Source: Allacma fusca
Taxonomy: Eukaryota > Arthropoda > Collembola > Symphypleona > Sminthuridae
DNA length: 64,000 nt
Assembly: GCA_947179485.1 (NCBI GenBank)
Contig: OX359250.1
Span: forward strand, 32,374,654-32,438,653
Direction: 5' to 3'
Under the pieces are notes generated by a model. That model saw nothing but the letters and a program-made list of their open reading frames with translations, searched no databases and was not told where the DNA came from. A program made the translations under genes and the position numbers. Within the stretch, counting starts at the first letter, position 1; every line of letters starts with the position of its first letter. Below, piece after piece: positions 1 to 12,246 of this stretch.

Positions 1-769
1 TCTTAAAAGGGAAGGGTGTAGGATTTTATGCAGACGAAAGGGAAAAATGCAGGGTTGTTGTTATTGTGTTGGCTCTGTTGTGTGTACTGGAGGAAGATAT
101 ATACTCATCTGGCTGTGGTTTGTGGGGCCATAATGAAGCGATTTAATTTGTACAGACGAGCAAATTTTTCCTCCCTCAGAAAAAAAGTGCGGAGAAAGTA
201 AATGACTCAATGTGTAGATATAGATGCTCCTCCAGCCCATGTATAGATACGTACAGTTACAAGAATAAGAGAAAGACTCCGAATGAAAGAAGAAGGCTCG
301 AGTCTCATTTGGATTTGAAATGCGGGTTTACCCGATAGCTAATTTCTCTCCCGGCCCTCTGCTTTCTTGCTCTCCGCTCTCCTTGCTTTCCCCGTACATG
401 CATGTAATTAGGTGTGCCTCTATACAGGCATCCGGAGATACATCTCTGGCAGCATCCATATACATACATACGTACATATAGATACATATGTACATAAATA
501 TAGGCACACATGGACGTGTTCATACACGTCTGCATATGTGAGGGTATTTGTGTATGTACGTAATGTAGATCTCTTCAGTGCTTGTAGATACGTATGTATC
601 TACGTGTGAGATGGATATTGACTGTATGCATGTGCCTGTGTACATGTCAATGTGAATTTATAGATAGAGACGGAGAAAGTATAAGGAATGTATTTTTGTG
701 GGCTATGGTGCACGCACAAACGTAAGAAAAATTCCAAAGTTTCATTGGTTCCGAAGGGAGTGAGTGAGT

Positions 770-800
770 GAGAGAGAGAGAGAGAGAGAAAGTGAGAGAG
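770..800. repeat. (GA)n microsatellite
   Basis: GA repeats beginning after GAGTGAGTGA. Confidence 0.85.
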
Positions 801-1066
801 AGGGAATGAGTGAGAGTAGTGTAGTAATAGTAACGTGGCGAAGAAGTCTCCTCAGGAGGGAGAAGTGAATGAGAAATCTCGGAGCGTATGGCATAAGAGG
901 AACGACACGGAAAAAATTAGGTAATGAATATTCGTTTGCCCAATTTTTTAGGGAGAGCAGCTTTTTTTCCACAACCACACACTTGCATTATTGCATTTCT
1001 TTATACTATTGCGTTTTACCAAGTCAAACGAGACCGGAGAGCTATTCCGTCTCTGTGTGTGCCTCT

Positions 1067-1090
1067 CTCTCTCTCTCTCTCTCTCTCTCG
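1067..1090. repeat. (CT)n microsatellite
   Basis: Uninterrupted CT run of about 11 units. Confidence 0.9.
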
Positions 1091-1979
1091 CCATGCTCAA
1101 AGCCTGAACATGTTCATGTGTATAGACGCGAGAGCCGATTGCTTCGGAACTTGGAATATTTTTGCATACATTCAATCGCCAGATTGAATGAATTTTCATT
1201 AAGAGGGTTTCAGTCAACGCTTTTTTTTCTGTCGAACCACACCAACCAACTGCTCTCTTGTCTACATTGCCAACTAACTATTCTTCCACTCATCCCCACC
1301 TCCACTATTTTTCTTTTTCATATATTGCCTCTCTCTCTCTCTCTCTGTGTTCCGTCTTTCTCCTCCTTTTCTTCTCCCAACATTCCCAACCGTCCTTTAT
1401 ACACCGTACATTTAATTTTTACCCCATACAACTTTCTCTCTGTCCACATGCACACTCATTGACTTCCCTCCAATATATAAAGCCATATAGGCTGGAAATT
1501 GAAGCAAACTAATTTCAGGAACTGATTTTATAGCATATTCAAAACTCAAATATAACAAGTCTTGAATGAGGGGAATCTGCATTAATAATAACATCTGCAA
1601 AAATTTGCTCTTTTCATTACAACTTTTCCAATCATTTTTCTCCCACTTCCTCATCTCTCTCTCTCTCTCTTGCTACTACCCGCTTGTAATGTATGTACAT
1701 ACTTCAGGCTCTGCAACTTTCACTGCTTTTTCCGCTGTATTTTTCTACTGCTATGCCTTCTTCCCTAAGGCTGTAGTCGAAATACTAGAGGGTCATTAAT
1801 CCAGAGATTTGTATCAATTTATTTCTTAGGGACTTTTCTCTCGTCATTTCCATTTCGACCTCCCAACCAGTCATCGAGGTTTTAGGGCTTCTCCAGGCAC
1901 ATGATGCTCCTGAAAGTGAATGAGCAGTCAGTACAAGGCTGGATACAAAATGCAGAATGCAATGTGTAGTTATAAGTGT

Positions 1980-2115
1980 TGTAGGAAAATAATTCTTGAA
2001 GTGGAGAAAGTTAGGGAAAACTGGAAGTCCGGAGAAAGTCCGGAAAGTAGGTGAAAGTCAGGAGAAAGCAGAGAAAGTCAGTGACAGTTTAGTGAAAGTC
2101 CGGTGAAAGAAATGA
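1980..2115. repeat. degenerate GAAAGT repeat
   Basis: Irregularly spaced GGAGAAAGT, GGTGAAAGT and AGTGAAAGT words, with no fixed period. Confidence 0.6.
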
Positions 2116-3177
2116 GGAAGTGAAATAATTTTGAACTTAAGTCGGGGAAAGTCCCAGAAGTGAGTGCAAGTTGTTCGTACGAGGGAAAAATAGGAAGAGG
2201 TGACAACTGAGACCGTGGAGAAGGAATGGGAGAAATTAAGGGCTAGGAAGTAGTTGTAATAAGAAGGAAAGTATGGAAGAAGAGTGGAATAATTTGTGGA
2301 AGTTAATAATGAATTTTGATGCAATAGTCAAGGTCAGACTTGTCGTTGGCTCTCATACTTTCCCTCCCTCTTTTCTATATCTTAGCATTGTGTATAAAGT
2401 GAAAACTCATCCAATGGGTGTGTGAAAACTTGGCTGACTTGGTGGAGAGAGAGAGAGATGCAGGTGAAAGTCAACGGCCCCAATGAAAGTTTGGAAAATT
2501 TGGGTGATTTGAAGCTCAAGCGGATAACTTTAGTTTTGTACTAGTAGTGCAAGTAAGTAAAGAAGTCTACGAATGTATTGCTTGAGACCCAACTTTCCTC
2601 CCAAAACTAACCATTGTACATATGAAGAGTCTATACACACATATAGTGTATGTTGAGAGGGGAAGAACAAACTTTGGCTTTATGATGAAAGTGGTAAAAG
2701 TACACTCATTCCAGTTTTAGCGGTCGTGCAAGCATACGAGGCACTACAAGGACAAGGTCACTTCCCAACCTTTGTCTATTTGGTCTTAGGTTCATTCTCT
2801 CTCCCAATTTCTTCCCAATCTAACCCACTGCAAGGAGCTTCTCACAAGGACTTTCCCCAAACTTGAACCTTATTCTCAGCTCCTATTTCCACCTATCCCA
2901 CCATAGTTTGGGCACTGTGTCGGGCTCCATGGAAATATTTAAATGCTTTTTTATCATGGGCTCTTAACTTTTTCAACTTTAAATTTCCCCCGTCCATCAT
3001 AACTACTTTCCCCATTTGGAGGTCAATGCTTCCAAAACTTTGTCATACTTCCCGCTTCTCTCTTATGCTTTTAATGTCCCATGACTTTCACTTGCTGCAG
3101 TCCGGGATACATTCTTAAGATGCACTTTCCTCCATTTACCTTCTTTTTGTTACATCTGCGTTCCCTTAATTTTGTCA

Positions 3178-3245
3178 ACTTTCTCCAACTTTCACCCCTT
3201 TCTCCAATTTTCACCCCTTTCTCCAGCTTTCACCAGTTCGTCCAA
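3178..3245. repeat. CTTTCTCCAA short repeat
   Basis: Three to four units of about 23 bp of CTTTCTCCAACTTTCACCC type, the motif in reverse-complement orientation. Confidence 0.7.
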
Positions 3246-5104
3246 TTTTTTCCTAAAATTTAATGCCCCATGGAATACAAAAAAATCTAAATTATTCCGA
3301 TATTTTTGAATTTATTAAAATAAGGAAGAAAGTAGAATTTTCCCAGAGAAAGAAACATCAGAGAAACAATGTGTCCTTTGCGAATGACTGGAAGGACAAA
3401 TGATACAAGATTTTTTGGTAAGTTTTAAGTAATTAAAATTGTCATGGTAAATAAATTGAGAAGAATTTAGAGGTTGTTACTTTTGGTAAGGAAATTAATT
3501 AATTTAAAGAATCAGGCTCGGAGGAAATGGAATGTAAGTGTCATGGGAGGAGCGGGGATGGAATGTGAATAAATACGAAATAATGCATTGCAAGTCTCTA
3601 TACACAAGAAGGAATAAATTCCTGGAGCGAATCTTGATGAATTTTTCCTATCGCTCACATCACTCTTGTCTGTGAGGTTCCCCCTTATAGGAGCCCCGGA
3701 CCCGAGCCTTCTCCACCAACACACTCGAATGGCACTCCATCGGGGGAAAGCGTATAAGCTCCGTAATAACTCGCCACTTATAGTTTTAATTGGAGTACAC
3801 AGAGTTGAAAACCTGAAAGTTAAACAATTCTAATAAAATATTTGTGGTCTCCTCAATGAAGAAATAGTTTCGGATTTTTCTTTTTTTGGAGGCAACTCTC
3901 CCATTTGAATTTTCTAATATTCAACTAGTGCATTAAGTCAAGCTCTCTCTCTGGAGGAAGGAGAGCTGCAGAAGGAATAACTCTGTGTGTGGGGAAAGGA
4001 GAGAGAGGAAAAGGATTTCACAAAGCAAGGAGCCCATGCCCCAAAGAGTTCCAGAGGAAAACAAGGAGAGACAGTCGGCTCCAGGATCCTCTCCACATCC
4101 TATGTCTTTGCTATAAGTAATAATACTAATAAGAAGAGCAAACAATGTATTATTTACTGGCTCCCTATAAAGACCAATAGCTCGAGCTACCTCTCCCCAA
4201 GCAAAGTGAAAGTGAGCACAAGTGAAATTATCCAAGCTGCTCTTCACCATTAAGCTACTTAATACACGTGCGTGTACATATACATAGGCAGCGTCTTGAA
4301 GCCCAACGCTACGCTTGGTTACGCTCCGATTCAAATGCTGCATATCTACATATATCTATAGGTATGCTTTCTCCCTATGCTCATATCTGCCCTGTGTATG
4401 TCTCCTAGAATCCGAACACCAAGCTATATAATGTTAAGACCCAATTGCTATTTCCCATATATTTTACTACAAGTCCCACGCTTAGATGTGCATATATATA
4501 CAAAAAATTTCCGTGCACATTTGTGTATGCAATTTGTCAATACACATGCACAGTTGCTGCTCCTCAGGGCAGGGTTTCGTATTTACGCTCCCATAAAAAT
4601 ACACATGTACAGAGCATGTTGTTCCAGGCAGTAGTGCATGAAGCATTACAAAATACACGGTTGTTGGTGGTATGTAATATCTATGTATGTATAGCAGCAA
4701 GAGACTATGCACTTAGAATAGCAGTTGCGTAAGGAAGTATCTACAGATAGGGAATTCATGTGTTGATACACACCCCATACACTGTTCCTCCCTTGGAAGA
4801 AACACCCTATAAATAGTAGCAATGAATACTTAGATATACAAAGGAAGCTACAAGAGTCTCCCGAGCCGAATCGGATTCTCTACTGGAATTAAGCACCCTG
4901 GATCCTTCCCAGAGCCGAAAATTTACTATTGCCAATATCTTCGCCCCGAACATAACTTATTTCGATTATTATTACTTCCACACATATAAACACGTAGGGA
5001 TACATGTCCCAGAGAGAAGCTCCTTTCCTTCGGCCTGGAGAAAGTCTCCTGCCCTTACTATTATGCACGGACTGAAAGGGCGATCAAGAGAGGAGAGAGA
5101 AAGC

Positions 5105-5126
5105 GAGAGAGAGAGAGAGAGAGAGA
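5105..5126. repeat. (GA)11 microsatellite
   Basis: Uninterrupted GA run. Confidence 0.9.
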
Positions 5127-5469
5127 TAGGAGTCGGCCGGAAACTTTTACCGAACAAAGAGAACCTCGTTCATCCAACAGATTGTCTCTGCCAATTCCAA
5201 TGACCTGTGTAATTCCGGATCGTCCACCGTGATTACGAGGAGAATGAGGAGATAGGAAGTAGAAAAACATTAGTAGAGTGAGTCCCTACCCCTTTCTCTC
5301 AACTCCACTCTCAGCTTTCACTTAGACCTCTCTCTCCGAAAGCCCTGGCCTTGGCCTTAAGCCCCGTCAAAATATTACCCGCACCTTCCTCCGGAAAACG
5401 TATCCTTCCGGGAAAGGAACCCATTCCTATTTTGTCTCTGCCTTCCTATCCTCAAGTATACAAAAAATA

Positions 5470-5648
5470 CAGTGAATTTCCCCCATAAGAGCTGCCCTAA
5501 GAGCATATGAAAATTTTGATTAAAAATATAGGACATGCTTTCTCTTAGTTGAAAAATTTTAAATTGAGTGTTAATATCAGGAATTTTTATATTTTTCCCT
5601 GGAGAAAGTTAATTTTGTAAGGGGCTCCTCTTTAGGGGGAGTACACTG
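5470..5648. mobile_element. 179-bp MITE-like element flanked by TA
   Basis: Left end CAGTGAATTTCCCCCATAAG then AGCTGCCC. The right end, reverse-complemented, is CAGTGTACTCCCCCTAAAGA then GGAGCCCC. Both ends abut TA. The terminal inverted repeats match at roughly three quarters of about 28 positions. The interior is AT-rich and non-coding. Confidence 0.5.
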
Positions 5649-6126
5649 TATTGTGAGATTTTTTTATACCAGTGCTCCTGGTTTTTTTGGACGTGTTTTT
5701 ATATGGGGAAAAATTATATCTAGGTCTTGCATGCTATTTCCAGAGTGCTGGAACGTTGAAGGGAGGAAGGGAAAGGGTGTGAGAAAAAATCCAAGATTTT
5801 TCATAATAACGCTCAGAAAAGATGGTTTGTTTGCTTTAGGAATCTTGGGAGAGTTGGAGCGTAGTCCCGTACCACCATCTCTCTCCCAACCTATTTTATG
5901 GGTGAAAATGAAGAATTGAAAAATTGGCTGAGACGTGGAAAATGTTGATAAATGAATCAAGCTATTAGAGTGGGTCGCGCAACTTGCTGGAATGAGTTCT
6001 CGCATTTGTCTCAAAATAGTTTTGTTTTTCCTTGCCGTCTGTTTATAAGTGTACATATATACAAGGGCCTGTTTCAGAGTCTTCTAATATTTTAGTGAGA
6101 CCGATGTATCGTGTGTGTATGTATTT

Positions 6127-6127
<1 letters not shown>

Positions 6128-6158
<31 letters not shown>
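6128..6158. repeat. (CA)n microsatellite
   Basis: About 15 CA units, followed by imperfect CACATG repeats to about 6200. Confidence 0.95.
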
Positions 6159-6163
<5 letters not shown>

Positions 6164-6699
6164 TGCCCACACACACATGTACACAAAACCACACATACAC
6201 ATACTCCTTTCACAATAAATGTTTCAACTGGAAGACACTCTTCCTCTGCAGAACTGATGGGGAAAGGAGCTGAGAGAGTCATGGTTAGAGAAATGTGTGT
6301 ATGTGGGGAAGCGAGAGAGAAAGAGGAATTCTGTGATGTGTGACAGACGAGGAAGGCAAAGAAGGTGTCAGGTGTGAGACATTCAGACACACTCGAACTA
6401 TCACTCCCATTTTTTCCCCTCACTTTGCCCAACATATGGCATATACCATTCTGACAGCTATGGTTAATGGCTACCTTCATGTTCCAGTGTGTCTGTGAGG
6501 GTGAGGAGGCGTTTAGAGAAATTAGTGCTTTCTCCAGGCCTTTTCCCTGGAGAACGTCCCTCTAGTACGGTTTGTCTTAACTTACCACTTTCCTTCAGTT
6601 AAGCCCACTCACAATATGTAAAATGAGATGATAAGGGATGAAGAAGACTCGGTCATACTCATGTGGATACCCAGGGAGAGGTCATTTCCTTAAGAGCAG

Positions 6700-7090
6700 A
6701 AAAATTCTTGGAGAAAGCATTAGTAAGATCAGATTCAAATTTCCTTATGGCCATATGTTAGAGAAAGATCTAGACAAAGTACAGGAACGCTGGTGAAAGC
6801 ACCTGAGAAAATAGTGAGAAAGTAGGGAAGCATCTGGAGACAGTCTGCAAACACCGATGAATGAATAAGAGAAAATTTGGGGGCTCTACTGAAAACACAC
6901 TTGAAAAAATATGGAGAATACTGGTGAAAGCAATGGAGAAAGTGCTACGAAAACTTGTCAGATCAAAGAAAATGCTTAAAACATGAAAGAAGCAATCAAA
7001 CGCTTGGAGAAAGTAAGGTGAACGAAAGAAATATGTGAAAATAAAAAGTGAAGATAGCCACAAATCTATTGTGAAAGTACCAAACATTGG
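6700..7090. repeat. scattered GGAGAAAG / GGTGAAAG words
   Basis: Several GGAGAAAGT, GGTGAAAGC and GTGAGAAAGT words in otherwise unique sequence. It may be a decayed array. Confidence 0.45.
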
Positions 7091-7479
7091 AGACGAACAA
7101 GTGAAAACAGCAATTGTTCAATGAAATCAAGGTAAGAAATTCCGGGCAAGGGATTACTCAAAATTTTAATAATCATAAATAGGATATGATGACATTTTGC
7201 AAGGAAATGGAGCAATCAGGTGAAAACTGAAGGAAAACAGGCGAAGTGTATTCTAACAAGAAGTATACAAAAGGATTGGTTAAGCACTGTAGAAAGAATT
7301 TTCGAAATTGTTTACTAGGCTTGGGAGACTTTACAGAAGGAAGTGTAATAAGGATTACGAATATTTGGAGAAAGCATTCTGGTATTTTAGAAAATCTTAA
7401 ATAATTAGTTATAGTGGAACTTAGTTGAAAAATGTGGTAAACAGTACAGAGAAAATTGTGGCAAATTATGAAATTATAA

Positions 7480-7612
7480 AGTGGGGAAAGTATGGTGAAA
7501 GTGGGGAAAGTATAGTGAAAGTGGAGAAAGTATGGAGAAATTGGAGAAAGTATGGAGAAAGTGGAGAAAGTGGAGAAAGTGGAGAAAGTATGGAGAAAGT
7601 TGTGAAAGTATT
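7480..7612. repeat. GGAGAAAGT minisatellite
   Basis: Tandem 9-10 bp units of GGAGAAAGT, mostly linked as GTGGAGAAAGTATGGAGAAA. It is the clearest local expansion of the window-wide motif on the plus strand. Confidence 0.9.
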
Positions 7613-8017
7613 AACATCAGAAAATGCATGAATGCAAAATGTAGTCTCGTAAGAAAATCCGGCGAAAGCAAGGAGAAAGTCCTTGAGAAATCACAAGGCA
7701 AGTATCAACTAAAAGGATTGAAGTACCCGAGCTATTTGTGCCTAAAAGTATTGTATTCCGCAAAATAAAAACTAAAACCTGGCGAACGGAAACGTACAAA
7801 AGAAAAATGTTGCAAAATTGGCGTCTTTTCCCTCCCTGCAAATAGCAGTTTCCTAGAGACAAGCAATAATATTCAAGTAAGTTGTTTGTGTGAGGACGAC
7901 TGGGTGAGAAGCAGTAGAAAGGACGGAGGAGGCGGACAAGAAACTTTTTGGGTGTGTCATCATCCACTTGGGGCCTTGGAAAATATTTATGACTTCACAA
8001 TCATAATCCATTGCTAA

Positions 8018-8037
8018 GAGAGAGAGAGAGAGAGAGG
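8018..8037. repeat. (GA)n microsatellite
   Basis: About nine GA units. Confidence 0.85.
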
Positions 8038-9982
8038 GAACGAGAGAGAATAGATGAAAGAAATTTCTTGCTATCAATTAATTCTTTTTGGAACACCGAG
8101 AAGCAGAGAGAGAGAGAGACAAGAAGGAAAATAACTATCTTTGCCTCAGCAAAGTCACATGTAAGATTCACGCTCCGTTTGGGCTCAATAGTACGTTCTT
8201 AAACCAAATGACCTATACCCGTATGTTACGAAACGGACGGGAGAGCAAGAGAGAGCCAGAGAGATGGAGAAAGTCCGCAAACTTTCTCCCTCGAATCATC
8301 TCTCCTTCCCAGCCTTCCTTATCATCCCTTGATAAATCCAGGACCAGTATTTTTTCCCAACGATACCTTAAAATACATACTTAAATCTGCATCACTCCTT
8401 TACTAAAATTCCCCTTTTATTAGCCCTCATTGTTCTGCAACCTTCCTCCCAAAAGCATCCCTGCAAATTTCCTTCACTCAAATCTGAAACATTTTCCATG
8501 TAGTTTTTTAAACCCCCAATTTTTAAAAATTCCCAGAAAATCTCACCCTTAAAATCTGACCTTTTTATGCACAAATGAATATTTGGAGTTTCTGGAAAAA
8601 ATTCTTATTGGCGGACAAAAAAATTAAAGAAGTCAGAAAAACAATTATTATTGCTGACTGTAGGAATAACGAAAGGATAAAATTATACGGAGAAGCATTT
8701 ATTTCTTGTGGAGACAAACTCCAGGAAAAAAAATCCAAGGGATGTAAGCTATGGGGGGCTTGGGAATTGAAGAAAACAATGGTTTACAATTGGGACAACA
8801 ATGTTGTGGACGAGTGTTTGGGGAGGTCGTGGAAGGCTGGGAAGGGAAAAATGGAATGCTGCTCTTGCTCTTACAAATGGAATAACCATAAAGAGAGCAA
8901 GAGCTAAAAGATGGATATCCATTAACGGGGAAGGAGACAGTAGGCGGGAAAGACAGGAAAGATGGAATTATGACCAAAGGAAAAATAAATGATAGTTGCC
9001 ACCCTCTCCAAGGACCACATGAAATTCCTCACAACCATACACTTACAACTTGAACAAATATTAACTGGAGAGAGGAAAAGTTTGGAAACTTGAAAAAACG
9101 GATCCGTCAACTCCAGATGGAAGTAACATCCCAGCAGAAGCTCAGCCCATACAAGGAACCACTGAATATTTCCCCTTGGCCCATTCACACGAAGAAAAAA
9201 AAACAACCATGAAGAAAGAGAACAAATATTTTCCTCAAATTCTTTTCTCAATACAATTCATTCTCCCAAAAGTATTGGTTTCCAGCGAATTATTCCCAAA
9301 ATATTGATTTAAAATGTCTTAAAAAAATTGCCTCTCTTTCTAATTTCAGTCATCATCACTCAAAAAGCAAGGCATTTCACGGATCTCCGTATCCAGTAAA
9401 ATTCATATTCCTTCCTTGACGCTCTGTAAGGAGATACGTTTGAGAAAAAATAAAAAAAGATTGAAATCCAAAGGATATATCCAGAGAAGACAAAGCTGGA
9501 AACCGGAAGCTTAGAGAGATTACAATCTTAATCTAAAGTAAACCCGCGGTTTATCAGTCCTCTCGGGTTAAGAAATGCTGGGTTTTAGTATATACAAAAA
9601 AAATCCTACATAGAATTTTTAGACACAGTTTTTTATATAGTATTTTTTGCATACGGGTTTTTTCCAAGTTTTTTTTTACATCTATCCCTCACATACAATT
9701 TATTACAGAACCCCATTCTTCTGTAAACATGGTTATAAGGAGTTGATTAAAAAATCGGAAATGATGTTCCACGTCCCATGTGATGAGTTGTTGGGAAGAA
9801 TCATCATTCGAGGAAATTATAATTTAGTCAGGAAGACAAGGAGTAAGTAGAATGGAGGACGGAGATGCTGAGAAAAAAATGATCAAGTCCTCAAAAGTTT
9901 TTACACTACTTTTTCCCCGTCATCTCACATACTCACTTCTCATTTTTTTCCCTCTCTCTCTCTCCCTCTCATTCCCAAAGCA

Positions 9983-9983
<1 letters not shown>

Positions 9984-10013
<30 letters not shown>
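9984..10013. repeat. (CA)n microsatellite
   Basis: About 14 CA units. Confidence 0.95.
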
Positions 10014-10178
10014 GCAGGCAGAGTGGCTAGCTTGTCATCCTGTTTCAAATGATGCGCTCTGTCTCTATTTTTTTCCTCCTTTCTCCTCTGTACAAGGGAA
10101 GGAGGGAGAAAATAAAAAGAACCTATTTATGGTAATAAGCTGGCATACTTACGTAGACACACCTTCACGGAGCCTACG

Positions 10179-10222
10179 GAGAGAGAGAGAGAGAGAGAGA
10201 GGAGGAAGAGGAGAGAGAGATA
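10179..10222. repeat. (GA)n microsatellite, interrupted
   Basis: GA run broken by GGAGGAAGAG. Confidence 0.9.
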
Positions 10223-12018
10223 CAGTGGTCTCTTGCCCTAACAAGATCCCTCAGAGCTACTCCTGAGAGAGGGAAAAATATTTTCATAGATTCTCATGTA
10301 AAGGATTTTTTTGTTATTGTGAAAGATTGTACGTTCTGGGGACGCTGTGTGAAAGGGAAAGCACTGTGAGGAGAGAGATAGAGATAGAGACATACAGAGC
10401 CTTATGGAAATAAGTGAGGGAAACCTCCGGATAAAAAATGTGTCCCTTTCCCGGAAATTGACCCCTGCAGTGAGGAAGTATTTATAAATGGAAATTCGAG
10501 GTTGGGAAGAAGATCCGTTGGCTCAATCTCAGACTTTCGCTCATGACCCCGTCTCATGCCACACTGTCACCTTACACATAGGAACAACTCCGTCAGTGAC
10601 TGGGGATATGGGAGCTTAACATATGGAGAAAGCAGGTGTGCATGGGGATACACACCCGGGAAATGTATATTATGTTCTTAGAATTTCACTTCCTTGGAAT
10701 TGCTTGGGCGAGCATACATACATGACGAGGACGGAGGTTGGAGGAATCCATGAGAAGGCTACAACTTGCTTATCAAGTGTGTGTATCTACTTATATGAAA
10801 GTGAATATCTTGTAAAATTACAAGCAGTCACATAATTATATGTGCAAGTTGGCTTGAGTTGTGGGATATTTTTGAGGTTCGAAAGGAACGAAACGTATTT
10901 TGAGTAGAAGTATCAGTTTACATGCAAGGAATTAAAATTGTAATTAAAATTGAATTTGGCGCTAATTTGAGTGCTTGAAGATAGAATCAAGGTAAAAGGA
11001 CTGGAATTCTTATGAAGTTCAAGTTAAATTCAAGTTCAGGGGGAAATATAATTCTTCGATTGCATATTTTGTATTTAAGGAATTTTAAATACTAAAGTTA
11101 AATAGGGGAAAGCACTTGAATTTCTCCAGCTCAACATACAATTGCAAGGCTTGCATTTAGTAGAAGAGGTACATTGTGCATAATTTTTATAATGCTTACA
11201 TATGCACCATAACGTCCTGTAAATACATGTGTAAAATTCAGGAGGAGAATATGGGTAAGTGAAAAGTGTTATGGGGAAAGAGGGTAGGGAGAAAGCAGCG
11301 TGCTTTCTCCAGGAAAGTGTATATTCTGGAATTGACTGTACAGTGCTGTGCGTGGCGTGACATTGGATATAATATGCATAAATGAGTATCTGGGAGAGAG
11401 TGAGTGACTGTAGCCCTGTGCATAGTGGCGGGTGACAGGGTCGTTGGTGGTCGAGAGTGTGTGAGCGGATGAGTTGGTGTGGAGGAAGAGGTTTGGGTTT
11501 ATGTGCCAATGTCAGAATGACAATGAGCCCATCCATATTATTACCCTTAAGGTATCTACATTAGGCCTCCTCACCTCTCCCGTCCTCCTCCCTCTCCTCC
11601 TCCGCCGGCTCCTCTGGCATGTCAGCCCCGCTCTCCCTCTCCCCCATTCATACAGGTAAATGGGTTAGTTGACGAGGCCAGGCTAAGACCCTTCATACCA
11701 ACGACTCCTCTCCTTTCAAATGAAAGTCGTATTTCATTGTTAATTGCGAGACTCGGAGCTTTAATTCCAACTCGGATCATATTCTAGTAGCAATCTCCTT
11801 CCCTCTAACTGCTCTCTATTCCTCCACCTCATTTTTCCGAGACAGGAGCATTTTCAAAGCTCAGCTCTCATCAAATCCTCCACCACTGCCTCCCCAAAAA
11901 TCTCTCTCTCTCTCTCTCTCCACACAATAAAAACTCCCTCGTCTTCAAATGTCCGGCCGCAAGGTATTCCCATAACGTCTCAAAATTCCCATGCTTTCTC
12001 CCATTTACAAAAAAACAG

Positions 12019-12246
12019 CGGATTTCCCGGGCTCTCGGAATTAGGACATTAACACGGAACCTCATCAACTTCCAGATCCGCCAAGAAACCATACACAAGC
12101 TTCCAATGCTAAACATTAGGGACGACTCGAAGAATACCCCCGTGTGTCTAAGCCTCCTCATTGGCGGCTCTGAGGAGGACTCCGAAAAGGCCTCTGAGGA
12201 GGATCTAAAGTCCCGCAATAATACACTGGGAATCCAAAGCAAGTGA
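12019..12246 (+). CDS. candidate terminal exon, unknown protein
   Basis: I do not recognise this protein. After a plausible acceptor (pyrimidine-rich CTTTCTCCCATTT, then ACAG at 12015-12018) an open frame of 75 codons runs to TGA at 12244-12246. It begins RISRALGIRTLTRNLINFQI, includes KLPMLNIRDDSKNTPVCLSL and ends in an acidic tail, LIGGSEEDSEKASEEDLKSR and a short remainder. Third positions favour C and G, unlike the AT-rich neighbourhood, and the composition is protein-like. The frame is open upstream too, to about 11788, through a CT microsatellite. I found no partner exon, so this could be chance. Confidence 0.35.
   Translation, partial: RISRALGIRTLTRNLINFQIRQETIHKLPMLNIRDDSKNTPVCLSLLIGGSEEDSEKASEEDLKSRNNTLGIQSK

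Larger units (their letters stand above)
1..5469. other. intergenic-like stretch
   Basis: Apart from the microsatellites and GAAAGT-type repeats listed, I see no supportable gene. Several frames of 60-200 codons exist but they run through CT/GA or ATACAT-rich sequence. GTATGTACATAC-like low-complexity sequence is frequent at 420-660 and 4260-4800. A frame ending near 5248 (TSFIQQIVSANSNDLCNSGS) is protein-like but unsupported. Confidence 0.6.
5649..11900. other. intergenic-like stretch
   Basis: Microsatellites and GGAGAAAG repeats as listed. The frames at 8575-8907 (plus), 8922-9251 (minus) and 11075-11536 (minus) are not like any family I know, and frames on both strands are open over the same bases. 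Confidence 0.5.

Noticed and set aside
8575-9310. Several overlapping frames on both strands
   Set aside because: At 9060-9200 two plus-strand frames look equally coding-like and a minus frame is open too, so appearance alone cannot choose. No family recognised.
11075-11536. 153-codon minus-strand open frame
   Set aside because: Cys/His/Pro-rich low-complexity peptide with no domain. A shorter frame overlaps on the same strand and the composition is that of the CA/CT-rich DNA.
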